A program made the position numbers and the translations under genes. A model generated the notes under the pieces. The model made no database searches and had not been told where the DNA came from. It saw only the letters and a list, made by a program, of their open reading frames with translations. This document shows, piece after piece, positions 35,757 to 44,538 of a stretch of 64,000 nucleotides of DNA (the stretch's first letter is position 1; each line of letters opens with the position of its first letter). The DNA is from Tissierellia bacterium (GTDB lineage Bacteria; Bacillota; Clostridia; Tissierellales; Peptoniphilaceae): contig JAUNAV010000001.1 in assembly GCA_030527425.1 (NCBI GenBank), positions 35,198 to 99,197 on the forward strand. The letters are read 5' to 3'.

Positions 35757-36957
35757 ATTTTCCTCCTAATTTTTCAAAATCTTCAAAAAAAGTGGGATAT
35801 GATTTATTTACAGCTTCATAATCTTTAATGATTATATCTTCTTTAGTTAAATTTCTGGCAATTGCCGCTGCCATTACTATTCTATGATCATCAAAAGACT
35901 CTATTGCCCCGCCTTTTAATTTAGACTTATACACTTTAAAATAATTTTCGCCTATTTCAAATTTAGCAGAAAGTCTATCAAGCATTGAAGCCATCGAATC
36001 AATTCTATTTGACTCTTTGTATCTAAGTCTTTGAATATTTTTAAGTATTCCACCATTTTTTGTCATCAATATGGCAAGTATTGAAAAAAGATCAATATTT
36101 TCTTCTATATCGACTTCTAAAAAATTGTATTGATTTTTTATAACCCTACTTCCTTCAACTTTTGCACCATAATCTTTTAATATATTTAGAATTCTTCTAT
36201 CTGCCTGAGTTGATATTAAATTTAAATTTTCAACTAATACATCGCCAAAAGCTCCTGCTGATAAAAAATATGAGGCATTGGAGTAATCTCCTTCAATTTC
36301 ATAATTAATATTGTTTGTATTTATTATTTTTTCAACCACAAATTCATTATTTTTTTCTTTTATATAAATGCCAAATTCTTTTAGACAATCTATAGTTAAG
36401 TTTATATAATCTTTTGACACTAATCTATCAAAACCTATTTTTCCACCATTTTTTGCAATATAAATAAGGCATGCAGAAATAAATTGGCTGCTTATTACAT
36501 TAGAAAATTTAAAATCTCCTTCTTTAAGTTTATCTGATTTTATAAAAATAGGGTTTTTACCTTTAATTTCATATCCAATATTTTTCATATTTAAAAAAAG
36601 ATCATCGCTATTTCTTTTTTCCAATTGTTTAGATATATAAATTTTTGCATCTTTTGTAAAAAATCCAATCGATGGAAACAATAATCTAAAGGCTGTAGCT
36701 GATTTGTCAATGTGAATACTTGCATGTTTGATCTTTCCTTTTTTTATATAAACTTTATTCTCTTTTATTTTTATCTCATTTCCCAAAGCCTTCAGTGCAT
36801 TTAATATATCCTTAATATCATTTGAATAATTGTTTAGTCTAATTACTGTCTCTTTTTTAAAAATTGCCGCCATTAAAATTTTTCTAATGGCAATTGATTT
36901 TGAATCTATGGCCTTAATTTTTCCTCTATTTGCCGCATCTTTAATTATAATATCCAT
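35737..36957 (-). CDS. aroA: 3-phosphoshikimate 1-carboxyvinyltransferase (EPSP synthase)
   Basis: 406 aa, a little short. SKSIAIRKILMAA, EGDYSNASYFLSAGAFGD, LRYKESNRIDSM and SFDDHRIVMAAAIA match EPSP synthase. The usual GN(A/S)GTALR motif is replaced by KSATAFRLL, so the protein is divergent; glyphosate class is not predicted. No clear Shine-Dalgarno at normal distance is present: a perfect 8-bp hairpin ends 4 bases before the ATG. Confidence 0.85.
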   Translation of the reverse strand: MDIIIKDAANRGKIKAIDSKSIAIRKILMAAIFKKETVIRLNNYSNDIKDILNALKALGNEIKIKENKVYIKKGKIKHASIHIDKSATAFRLLFPSIGFFTKDAKIYISKQLEKRNSDDLFLNMKNIGYEIKGKNPIFIKSDKLKEGDFKFSNVISSQFISACLIYIAKNGGKIGFDRLVSKDYINLTIDCLKEFGIYIKEKNNEFVVEKIINTNNINYEIEGDYSNASYFLSAGAFGDVLVENLNLISTQADRRILNILKDYGAKVEGSRVIKNQYNFLEVDIEENIDLFSILAILMTKNGGILKNIQRLRYKESNRIDSMASMLDRLSAKFEIGENYFKVYKSKLKGGAIESFDDHRIVMAAAIARNLTKEDIIIKDYEAVNKSYPTFFEDFEKLGGKFEIRRL

Positions 36958-36961
36958 AAAA

Positions 36962-36984
36962 GAAGGTGATTACCTCTCACCTTC
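36962..36984 (-). promoter_or_regulatory. hairpin covering the aroA translation start region
   Basis: GAAGGTGA / TCACCTTC perfect inverted repeat with 7-base loop GAGGTAA-like, followed by TTTT and ATG on the minus strand. It contains the S41 gene stop and the only AGG-rich sequences available to aroA. Confidence 0.6.
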
Positions 36985-38385
36985 TTTCTCTAAAATAGCA
37001 TCTATCATTTGTCTATAATCCTCAGCTTTTATATCTGGGTCGGTCTTGTCTTCTTCATTCAAACTACCATCTTTTGCATATCCTAAGGAGTTTGTAAAAG
37101 AAAATACATAACCTGAATTTGGTAAATAATCATTTATAACCCCTAAAGTTATGCCATCTCCTCCTGTTTTTTTGCCTACTAGTGTTGCAAGTGAAGTATT
37201 TTTACAAAAGCTTGCCATAGTCTCAGCTGCTGAAAATACTTCTTCATCTACTAATAAATATATATTTCCTTTAAAAGAAATGCTATTTTTAGGGCTAACT
37301 TCTATGCTGTCTTTTGCAAAATATGAAAAATCTTTTAAATCCTCACTGTATTCTAAGTTTAGGCTATTAATATCTACATCTTTAATATTTTCATAATTAT
37401 AGTCATTATCTCCCAAAACGATCTTTGTTCTATCTCCATCTTTAAAGAACATGTAATTATCGGTCTTGTATTTTTTATCTATTATCCTTGGTAAAAAGAA
37501 TTCTTGCCAATAATCGATATTGCCGCCACCATTTCCTCTAATATCTATAACTAAAGCTTTGTAATTTGGCAATTTTTCGATAAATTCATCTAATATTTCT
37601 TCATCTTGTTTCCAATTATAATCTGCTAGCATTTCATTTATTTTTATTGAGATTATATCATCGCTTATATCTTTTATTTCGATATTCTCGTTGCTAGTTT
37701 CACTATCATCTTCTTTTTTTCTATTTTCATCATTTATTTTTTTGTAATCTGAAATTTGTTTACCTTCAAGATTATACCTATTTCTAACCGTTTGAGTATT
37801 CATATATAAAAATTCTAAAAACATCGATCTTGTATCCCAATAATGAGAATAATGTTCTAGAGAATTCTCTACATAATAACTATCAGCTATCATTGCATGT
37901 TGATTTTTAAGCTCATCAATTATTTTCTCTAATACTTCATAAAAGTCCTCATCATTGTTACAGTCTTTAACCCAGGATAAGTATTTATCGTGTTCATCTA
38001 AGAAATTATATCCATATTCTCTTTCTATTAACTTAATAAATGGATAATTATCTTTAATGGTCTTAAATAGATACTCATAATCTTCAATCATCTCTTGTTT
38101 TGTAAGCTCTTTAGGATCTTCAGGGTCTGGTAATACCAATTCTGGAGGCTCTTTTAAACTATCATACCAAGAAAAATAGTCTTCGTAATTTTTAAACTTT
38201 TTTACATCGTCGGGAAAAAATACATTCTCATCATTTGGCTTTTGATCTTTTGACAAATCTTTTATTTTCATATCTTCAGCGCCAATTCTAGAATCTTCTA
38301 AACTTGTAAGGCGCCTTTTTACGCAACCTGTTGATAAAATTATAATAAATGAAAATATGAAAATTAATTTAAAAGTTTTTTTCAT
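36970..38385 (-). CDS. S41-family peptidase lipoprotein
   Basis: 471 aa. Signal peptide with lipobox STGC at about residues 18-21, so it is anchored outside the cell. The tail-specific protease fold appears from about residue 265 (YKALVIDIRGNGGGNIDYW), with catalytic Ser in EEVFSAAETMAS and Lys in VGKKTGGDG. No PDZ domain is obvious. Substrate unknown. It overlaps the upstream membrane protein gene by ATGA. Confidence 0.88.
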   Translation of the reverse strand: MKKTFKLIFIFSFIIILSTGCVKRRLTSLEDSRIGAEDMKIKDLSKDQKPNDENVFFPDDVKKFKNYEDYFSWYDSLKEPPELVLPDPEDPKELTKQEMIEDYEYLFKTIKDNYPFIKLIEREYGYNFLDEHDKYLSWVKDCNNDEDFYEVLEKIIDELKNQHAMIADSYYVENSLEHYSHYWDTRSMFLEFLYMNTQTVRNRYNLEGKQISDYKKINDENRKKEDDSETSNENIEIKDISDDIISIKINEMLADYNWKQDEEILDEFIEKLPNYKALVIDIRGNGGGNIDYWQEFFLPRIIDKKYKTDNYMFFKDGDRTKIVLGDNDYNYENIKDVDINSLNLEYSEDLKDFSYFAKDSIEVSPKNSISFKGNIYLLVDEEVFSAAETMASFCKNTSLATLVGKKTGGDGITLGVINDYLPNSGYVFSFTNSLGYAKDGSLNEEDKTDPDIKAEDYRQMIDAILEKEGER

Positions 38386-38756
38386 ATATCTGCCTTTCTA
38401 AGCGTGTATTCCCTTCGGTAAATATCAAAAATGATAGGAATTATTCCTATTGGATTTACAAGTGAGAAAAACACAATCAAAAACATGTACAAATGAATTG
38501 AACGATTTTCAAATTTATTAATCCTATCTACTTTATGAACTGTAACCTTATTGGTAAATTTAATAATAGAAATAACTATAGAGATAATACCTGATGTTAT
38601 TTCAAAATATTCCCAAAAATATAGTCCAAACGAAAGTATCGATATTCCACTAAGAAGCCATAAAATAGAAGACACTTTCGTTTTTAAAGCATATGTATTT
38701 ATAAATCTATCTGGAGTTTTCATCCTATTTTTAAAAAAATCACTTCTTTTTCTCAT
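38382..38756 (-). CDS. small membrane protein upstream of S41 peptidase
   Basis: 124 aa, not recognised. A basic start (MRKRSDFFKNRMKTPDRF) is followed by two close hydrophobic segments (about 35-70) and a third pair near 90-115. The ATG at 38756 has no Shine-Dalgarno; a TATAAT lies so close (38763-38768) that the transcript could start at or next to the ATG. It is translationally coupled to the S41 gene (ATGA). Confidence 0.75.
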   Translation of the reverse strand: MRKRSDFFKNRMKTPDRFINTYALKTKVSSILWLLSGISILSFGLYFWEYFEITSGIISIVISIIKFTNKVTVHKVDRINKFENRSIHLYMFLIVFFSLVNPIGIIPIIFDIYRREYTLRKADI

Positions 38757-38789
38757 GCTTACATTATAACCCAAAAAATGACAAAATTA

Positions 38790-38811
38790 AAGATACCCGA
38801 AAGGGTATCTT
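38790..38811 (-). terminator. terminator of aspA
   Basis: GATACCC-TTTC-GGGTATC hairpin with AAG/CTT extension on the minus strand, then TTTAATTTTG. Confidence 0.8.
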
Positions 38812-38812
38812 A

Positions 38813-40267
38813 TCAATCAAGTTCTTTTTTTGCTTGTTTTAATTCTTTTCTAAGTTTCTTTTTTATCAAATGTTCAGCGGCAATTCCTGGTCTTGTCATA
38901 CTTACAGGATCAAGAATTTCTTGAAGTTCATCTTCAGTTAAGAGTTTGTTCTCAAGAATTATCTCTTTTATAGTTTTGCCTGTTTTTAAAGATTCCTTTG
39001 CTATATCAGCACTTCTTCTGTATCCAATATGTGGTACTAAAGCTGTTACAACTCCTACAGAAAGCTCTACATCACGCTTTAATTCTTCTCTATTAGCTTT
39101 TATACCATCAACGCAGTTAATTCTAAATGTCTTCAATGCATTAGTTACAATTTCAATGCTTTCAAATAATGAATAGAAAAGTACTGGTTCAAATGCATTA
39201 AGTTCCAATTGTCCAGACTCTGAACACATTGTAATAGTCATGTCATTTCCAATTATTCTAAATGCAACCTGATTTACAACCTCTGGTATTACAGGATTTA
39301 CCTTTCCAGGCATTATGGATGAACCATTTTGTCTTGCAGGAAGTATGATATCAGATACCATAGTCTTTGGACCTGAACTCATGAGTCTAAGATCCGATGC
39401 AATCTTAGAAAGATTTGTAGCAAGATTTTTATAAGCAGATGAAATTTCTACCAATGAATCTAAGTTATTTGTTGCATCGATTAGATCTTTTGCTTGCTTT
39501 AGATCAAAACCCGTCAATTCTGAAATTATTGGGGTTATATTTTTAAAATAAACAGGATCAACATTTATGCCCGTACCAATTGCTGTAGCACCCATATTGA
39601 TGTATTTAATCTTTTCATTTGCTGCACTAATTCTTTCAACATCTCTTTTCATAACAGATGCATAAGCATGAAATTCTTGACCAAGTCTTATTGGAACAGC
39701 ATCTTGAAGTTGTGTTCTACCCATTTTTAAGACATCGTCAAATTCTTCAGACTTTCTTTCTAAACTTTTTATGAAAAGATTTAATTCATCTAGCGCCCTA
39801 TTTGAAAGTACTAATGTTGCAATTTTTCCTGAAGTTGGAAAAACATCATTTGTAGATTGACTCATGTTGACATGATCATTGGGATGGATGTATTCATAAC
39901 TTCCAAGTCCGCCTCCCATTTTTTCATTTGCAATATTTGCAATAACCTCATTGGCATTCATATTATGAGTCGTTCCAGCTCCACCTTGTATCATGTCAGT
40001 TATAAATTGATCATGATATTCGCCTTTTAATATCTTCTCACATGCATAGACAATGGCTTCTTTTTTATCATCCTCTAAAACTCCTGCCATATTATTTGCA
40101 ATTGCACATGCCTTTTTGATATTTGCTAAGGCATTAATCATCTCTCTATGCGTATGTTTTCCTGTAATGTCAAAATTTTCTTTACCTCTTAAGCTTTGTA
40201 CACCATAATAAGCATTGGAATCTACTTGTTTTTCTCCAATGCTGTCTGATTCAAGTCTATAATCCAT
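38813..40267 (-). CDS. aspA: aspartate ammonia-lyase
   Basis: 484 aa of the fumarase/aspartase superfamily; forms fumarate and ammonia from aspartate. N-terminal YRLESDSIGEKQVDSNAYYGVQSLRG, HPNDHVNMSQSTNDVFPT, and the signature loop GSSIMPGKVNPVIPE are present; these motifs fit aspartase better than fumarase. Single gene with its own promoter and terminator. Confidence 0.92.
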   Translation of the reverse strand: MDYRLESDSIGEKQVDSNAYYGVQSLRGKENFDITGKHTHREMINALANIKKACAIANNMAGVLEDDKKEAIVYACEKILKGEYHDQFITDMIQGGAGTTHNMNANEVIANIANEKMGGGLGSYEYIHPNDHVNMSQSTNDVFPTSGKIATLVLSNRALDELNLFIKSLERKSEEFDDVLKMGRTQLQDAVPIRLGQEFHAYASVMKRDVERISAANEKIKYINMGATAIGTGINVDPVYFKNITPIISELTGFDLKQAKDLIDATNNLDSLVEISSAYKNLATNLSKIASDLRLMSSGPKTMVSDIILPARQNGSSIMPGKVNPVIPEVVNQVAFRIIGNDMTITMCSESGQLELNAFEPVLFYSLFESIEIVTNALKTFRINCVDGIKANREELKRDVELSVGVVTALVPHIGYRRSADIAKESLKTGKTIKEIILENKLLTEDELQEILDPVSMTRPGIAAEHLIKKKLRKELKQAKKELD

Positions 40268-40304
40268 ATATTCCTCTTTTCTTGATAAATGCTTTCATAT
40301 CTTA

Positions 40305-40332
40305 ATTATATCAAGTTTTAATCATATTGCAA
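40305..40332 (-). promoter_or_regulatory. aspA promoter
   Basis: TTGCAA (40327-40332), 16-base spacer, TATAAT (40305-40310) on the minus strand. Confidence 0.65.
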
Positions 40333-40424
40333 TAGCAAAATATTGTCATGTTTAAATAATATGATTAATTAATCGATATTAATTATACATACTTTAGTTT
40401 TGGTATTGTTTTATTAGAAAGTTA

Positions 40425-40450
40425 AATAAAAAAGCCGGTTAAACCAGCTT
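40425..40450 (-). terminator. terminator of the tsa operon
   Basis: AAGCTGGTT / AACCGGCTT stem (one G-U) with short loop and T run on the minus strand, overlapping the tsaD stop. Confidence 0.85.
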
Positions 40451-41459
40451 ATAAATCTAAATTCGGATATACTTTTAAATAATTATCATCCTTATGTCCA
40501 TCTTTATAATTTAAATATCCTGCCATGGCAATCATTGCTGCATTATCTGTACATAAAATATTATCAGGATAAAATAATTTTACATCTCTTTTGTCCAGTT
40601 CTTCTTTAAGCATTGATCTCAATTTTTTATTTGCAGCAACTCCGCCGCTAAGTGCAAATTGTTTTAGACCTGTTTCATCGATTAAACGAATTGATTTTTT
40701 GACTAAGACATCTAGCAATGCTTGTTGAAAGCTTGCAGCGACATCTGCTTTGTTTATTGTTTCATTTTTTTGTTTCATATTATTTAAATAGTTTAAAACA
40801 GCAGTTTTTAATCCTGAAAAAGAAAAATCATAACTATCTTTTTCTAGCATTACCCTAGGAAAATCTATAGCATCTGATGATCCTTCATTTGATAATTTGT
40901 CAATCTTAGGTCCTCCAGGATAACCCAAGCCCAAACTTCTGGCTATTTTGTCAAAGCTTTCACCTGCAGCATCATCTCTAGTAGATCCTATGACTTCATA
41001 ATCTGTATATCCATTTACCTTACACAAATATGAGTGACCACCGCTTACAACTAAGGTTATAAATGGCGGTTTTAAGTCCTTATGAGTAAGGTAATTTGCG
41101 CATATATGACCTTGCATATGATTTACTCCTATAAGATCACATCCTGTTGCTAGTGACAAACCTTTTGCGGCAGAAATTCCAACCAAAAGCGCTCCTATAA
41201 GTCCAGGTCCCTTTGTAACTGCTATAAGATCAAGGTCCCCATAGCCAATGCCACTTTCACTAAGCGCTTTTTCGATTAATGGATTTATGGCCTCTAAATG
41301 CTTTCTAGAAGCTATCTCTGGTACAACTCCTCCAAAAATTTTATGGATATCAATTTGTGATGAAATCAAATTGACTAGTATTTCTCTATCATTTTTTAGT
41401 ATAGAAACAGATGATTCATCACAGCTTGTCTCTATACCCATTGTATAAAAGTCTTTCAT
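40449..41459 (-). CDS. tsaD: tRNA N6-threonylcarbamoyladenosine synthase subunit TsaD
   Basis: 336 aa Kae1/Gcp family. Metal ligands in HMQGHICANYL, plus GIETSCDESSVSIL, VSGGHSYL and ALSGGVAANKKLR. With TsaB and TsaE encoded just upstream it transfers threonylcarbamoyl to A37 of ANN-decoding tRNAs. Overlaps rimI by 4 bp. Confidence 0.97.
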   Translation of the reverse strand: MKDFYTMGIETSCDESSVSILKNDREILVNLISSQIDIHKIFGGVVPEIASRKHLEAINPLIEKALSESGIGYGDLDLIAVTKGPGLIGALLVGISAAKGLSLATGCDLIGVNHMQGHICANYLTHKDLKPPFITLVVSGGHSYLCKVNGYTDYEVIGSTRDDAAGESFDKIARSLGLGYPGGPKIDKLSNEGSSDAIDFPRVMLEKDSYDFSFSGLKTAVLNYLNNMKQKNETINKADVAASFQQALLDVLVKKSIRLIDETGLKQFALSGGVAANKKLRSMLKEELDKRDVKLFYPDNILCTDNAAMIAMAGYLNYKDGHKDDNYLKVYPNLDL

Positions 41460-41893
41460 TTTTCCTCTCTAAGCATTAAATATGCATCTTCATTAGTCTT
41501 TTTGTAATAATTCTTTCTAAGAGCAACAATCTTAAATCCAAATTTTTCATATAATTTGATTGCAAATGTATTTTTTACTCTTACTTCTAAATATATTTTT
41601 TTTATTTTATTATTTGAACATAAATGAATGTAATGCTCAATCAACTTCGTTCCTATTTTTTTATTTTGATATCTCTTATCTACTGCTATTGTTTTTAATT
41701 CACTCTCATCGATTATAAAACCCGCTTCATAAAAGGCTTTAATTTCTCCATCTTCTTCGTATACAAAATGTTTTGTAAGCTTATTATTTAATAATTCATT
41801 TAGCAAAGTCTTTCTACTCCACGAATTGAAAAATGAATCATTTTCAATTTCGTATACTCTGTCGACATCACATACATTCATTTCTCTAATCAT
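41456..41893 (-). CDS. rimI: ribosomal-protein-alanine N-acetyltransferase RimI
   Basis: 145-aa GNAT acetyltransferase; DKRYQNKKIGTKLIEHYI is the acetyl-CoA binding motif and YEKFGFKIVALRKNYY the C-terminal part. rimI commonly sits between tsaB and tsaD in Firmicutes, and does so here with overlaps on both sides. Confidence 0.92.
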   Translation of the reverse strand: MIREMNVCDVDRVYEIENDSFFNSWSRKTLLNELLNNKLTKHFVYEEDGEIKAFYEAGFIIDESELKTIAVDKRYQNKKIGTKLIEHYIHLCSNNKIKKIYLEVRVKNTFAIKLYEKFGFKIVALRKNYYKKTNEDAYLMLREEK

Positions 41894-42549
41894 TTTTTAA
41901 GATCCCTTTCAGCTTGCGACTTTCTCATGTATTCAGGCACAATATCAAATAAATTATCATGTTTTTTTTCATTTTCTGAAAGTCTTATTAAAGATCTTCC
42001 TATGCAATTATCATAATTAAAGCCTGAAACAGTTGAATTATTAAAAAGATCCTTGTACTTATTCGCTACTAATCCAACTAGTATTTTCTCACCTTGATAC
42101 TCATTTACAAGTTTTGAAAAATCCTCAATATTATATAGATCTTCTTTGATTACTACTTTCTTATCATTTCCTTCATACATCGCTGCATAAACTCTTTTTC
42201 CTCTAGCATCGATTAAAGAAATTGTGTATTTTTCACTAAATACATTTAAAGCTAAAGCCTTGAGTGTTGAAACAGAGACAACTGGTTTATTATGTACCTG
42301 AGCTAAAGTCTTAATTACTGTCATTCCAATTCTAAGTCCTGTAAATGAACCAGGGCCTTTAGCAATTACATATAAATCTATATCATCAATTTTTATCCCC
42401 AATAGCTTCAAAAGACTTTCAATCATCGGCACCAAGGATTCTGAGTGAGTTTTTTGTTGGTTAACATTAAAATCACCTATAATTTCTCCATCTTCGCAGA
42501 TAGTTATTGTTGAAATCATAGTTGATGTATCAATTGCTAATATTCTCAT
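41890..42549 (-). CDS. tsaB: TsaB, t6A biosynthesis scaffold subunit
   Basis: 219-aa ASKHA-fold protein without the metal site of TsaD: ILAIDTSTMISTITICEDG, HSESLVPMIESLL, KGPGSFTGLRIGM. It binds TsaD and TsaE to form the t6A complex. 12 bp after tsaE. Confidence 0.95.
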   Translation of the reverse strand: MRILAIDTSTMISTITICEDGEIIGDFNVNQQKTHSESLVPMIESLLKLLGIKIDDIDLYVIAKGPGSFTGLRIGMTVIKTLAQVHNKPVVSVSTLKALALNVFSEKYTISLIDARGKRVYAAMYEGNDKKVVIKEDLYNIEDFSKLVNEYQGEKILVGLVANKYKDLFNNSTVSGFNYDNCIGRSLIRLSENEKKHDNLFDIVPEYMRKSQAERDLKK

Positions 42550-42561
42550 TTATTTCTCTTT

Positions 42562-42963
42562 CTAATCTAAAATTATTTCTCTTTTATTCTCATCTATTTT
42601 ATTTATTGTCAAATTTATCATATCTAAAGGCATATAACTTTTTGCTTTGTCAGACCATTCGATAAAAGTAATTTCATCATCAGGATAAATATATGTTTCA
42701 TAATCAATATCTAGTATTTCATCTTCATCATCTAATCTATATAAATCCAAATGATAAATTTTAACATCGCCATCATAAATATTGACAATGGAAAAAGTTG
42801 GAGATACTACTTTGTCTATATTAAAATTTTGAGCAATCATCTTAACCAAGGTAGTTTTTCCAGCTCCAAGATCTCCTATTAAATTTACTACATCGCCTTT
42901 TTTTAATTGTTTTGAAAATTCATTTGCAAATTTTCTCATTTGATCAAGATTTGAAATTATCAT
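42562..42963 (-). CDS. tsaE: TsaE, t6A biosynthesis ATPase
   Basis: 133 aa P-loop protein: Walker A GDLGAGKTTLVKM, VVSPTFSIVNIY, and the Trp-containing C-terminal FIEWSDKA. First gene of the tsaE-tsaB-rimI-tsaD operon. Its ribosome site is a weak GGTGAT. Confidence 0.95.
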   Translation of the reverse strand: MIISNLDQMRKFANEFSKQLKKGDVVNLIGDLGAGKTTLVKMIAQNFNIDKVVSPTFSIVNIYDGDVKIYHLDLYRLDDEDEILDIDYETYIYPDDEITFIEWSDKAKSYMPLDMINLTINKIDENKREIILD

Positions 42964-42978
42964 ATTATCACCAACAAT

Positions 42979-43007
42979 ATTATACTTTTAAACATAAAAA
43001 AGCCCAA
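42979..43007 (-). promoter_or_regulatory. promoter of the tsaE operon
   Basis: TATAAT (42979-42984) with TTGGGC 17 bases upstream (43002-43007), the latter just past the ribU terminator. Confidence 0.5.
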
Positions 43008-43034
43008 TAAAAAAGTTCTCGATTAAACGAGAAC
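43006..43034 (-). terminator. terminator of ribU
   Basis: GTTCTCG / CGAGAAC stem with a 6-base loop (43015-43034) then TTTTTTATT on the minus strand. Confidence 0.88.
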
Positions 43035-43038
43035 CTAG

Positions 43039-43647
43039 TTATTTTTTAAGTATCGGTGATACTTTTTTATATAAAAGTGTCGTAACTGCAAGTTCTATAA
43101 TCCCTTTTACAATATTAAATGGAACTATTGATAAAAGCATTAAAGTTAAATAGCTTTTTACTAAAGAGTTTACGCCACTTACCATATCAACAAATCCTTG
43201 TAATGAAATTCCCATAATTTTTCCATACAATGGGAAAATAACAAATGCATTTGATATTGTAGCAGCTGCTGTCATTACTAAAAGTCCTGCAGTCATTGCC
43301 ACAACAGCATTTTTCATTGTCTTATTTCTTCTATAAATTACAGAAGATACAAGTACAAATAGTGATCCAACTATGAAATTAGATAATTCTCCAACACCAG
43401 CTGTCATAGTTTTAGAAAGATTTAAAACACATTTTATAAATTCTATTATAACTCCATAAACTGGTCCTAAAGCAAATCCTCCAATTAATGCTGGTACATC
43501 TGCTAAGTCAACTTTCATAAATGGTGGCGCAAAAGGCACTGGAAATTGAATAAACATCAGAATATAAGCCATTGCTCCTAGAATTGCCATCTTAACAATT
43601 TTTTGTGTAGTAAACACTTGTGAATTTTTACGAGTTTTTTCTGTCAT
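43039..43647 (-). CDS. ribU: riboflavin ECF transporter S component RibU
   Basis: 202 aa with about six hydrophobic helices. FMKVDLADVPALIGGFALGPVYG near residue 45 is a RibU hallmark. Works with the shared ECF ATPases and T subunit, not encoded here. The start at 43647 (MTEKTRKN) has a strong AGGAGGAAGAT; an upstream frame to 43674 runs back into the leader hairpin. Controlled by an FMN riboswitch. Confidence 0.93.
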   Translation of the reverse strand: MTEKTRKNSQVFTTQKIVKMAILGAMAYILMFIQFPVPFAPPFMKVDLADVPALIGGFALGPVYGVIIEFIKCVLNLSKTMTAGVGELSNFIVGSLFVLVSSVIYRRNKTMKNAVVAMTAGLLVMTAAATISNAFVIFPLYGKIMGISLQGFVDMVSGVNSLVKSYLTLMLLSIVPFNIVKGIIELAVTTLLYKKVSPILKK

Positions 43648-43680
43648 ATCTTCCTCCTGAATATTTCTGGGCATTAAAAT

Positions 43681-43697
43681 AAGCCCGATTCAGGGCT
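43681..43697 (-). terminator. hairpin of the FMN riboswitch expression platform
   Basis: AGCCC / GGGCT stem with 6-base loop, then TTATTTTAATG on the minus strand. GCCCTGAA within it can also pair with TTCAGGGC at the 5' side of the aptamer. Confidence 0.6.
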
Positions 43698-43708
43698 AGT
43701 GTAAAAAG

Positions 43709-43819
43709 AATATCTTCTCTCATCCAGACTTTACTGTCGGTGATGGAATTTCGCCATCTCAGTGTTAACTCGCGGACTATAACCGCCGGTGAGGAGTCTA
43801 ACCTCGCCCTGAAGATATT
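43709..43819 (-). promoter_or_regulatory. FMN riboswitch (RFN element)
   Basis: P1 AATATCTTC pairs with GAAGATATT. Between them are the RFN landmarks on the minus strand: CAGGGCGAGGT, GACTCCTCACCGGCGGTTA, GAGTTAACACTGAGATGGCGAAA-type sequence (in pieces) and TGGATGAGAGAAGATATT near the end. Regulates ribU by FMN level. Confidence 0.96.
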
Positions 43820-43822
43820 ATT

Positions 43823-43851
43823 ATTATAAACTAATAAAAATACTTTGTCAA
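43823..43851 (-). promoter_or_regulatory. promoter of the ribU leader
   Basis: TTGACA (43846-43851), 17-base spacer, TATAAT (43823-43828), both exact consensus, directly before the riboswitch. Confidence 0.85.
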
Positions 43852-43854
43852 GTT

Positions 43855-44478
43855 TTAGTCAAGCGCTCCGCCTATCGTTGCATCGATAAAATCTTCACTT
43901 TCTAAAATATAATATCCATGAAATTTCTTTTTTAATAGAATTTCAACTTCCTTTGATTTTTTGTCATCGGCATGTCTTAGATTCTCAAAATACACTTGAT
44001 CAAAATCATTTACCAAGTCAGTGTTTTCAAATACTTGCATATAATTTATATTATCTACTTTAATCTTTACATACACGCCATCTTCTCTTTTATCTTCAGA
44101 TAAAATTTCATAATCCAAATTTGAAAAACAAGCTTTTAAAAACTCCTGTTTTATTTTTTCATCATCAGTGTAATAATCTCCCATGGTTTCAGATACATAT
44201 CCCATTTTATCAAATACTTCTTTTTGTTTTTCAATATTTGCATTTTTTATCTGCTTCATTGCATACTCAACTGTCTGCTTTGGATTTTTAGCGTTCACAA
44301 AAAACGCGATAATGCATAGTAAAAAGATAGTCAAAATATAAATTAAAGGATTCTTTTTTCTTCTATGTCTTTTTCTATTTAATTTTCTTTTAGTTCTTTT
44401 TATATTTTCACGATAGTTTTCACCAGAATTATTTTTTCTTTCATAAAAACGCTCGCTTCTACTTTTTTTCCTTCTCAT
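43855..44478 (-). CDS. membrane-anchored extracytoplasmic protein, unknown
   Basis: 207 aa when started at 44478 (MRRKKSRSERF), which has AGGAAA just upstream; an in-frame codon at 44550 would add 24 unlikely residues. The first 45 residues are extremely Arg/Lys-rich, then one membrane helix (PLIYILTIFLLCIIAFFV), then about 140 residues outside. That part resembles small NTF2/DUF4878-like accumulations of beta strands (DYEILSEDKREDGVYVKIKV) but I do not recognise it firmly. Divergent from the gene at 44539. Confidence 0.75.
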   Translation of the reverse strand: MRRKKSRSERFYERKNNSGENYRENIKRTKRKLNRKRHRRKKNPLIYILTIFLLCIIAFFVNAKNPKQTVEYAMKQIKNANIEKQKEVFDKMGYVSETMGDYYTDDEKIKQEFLKACFSNLDYEILSEDKREDGVYVKIKVDNINYMQVFENTDLVNDFDQVYFENLRHADDKKSKEVEILLKKKFHGYYILESEDFIDATIGGALD

Positions 44479-44538
44479 TTTCCTAATTTCCTCTTTAAAT
44501 ATATACCCCTTTTGATATAATATTATAGAGGTTAATTT

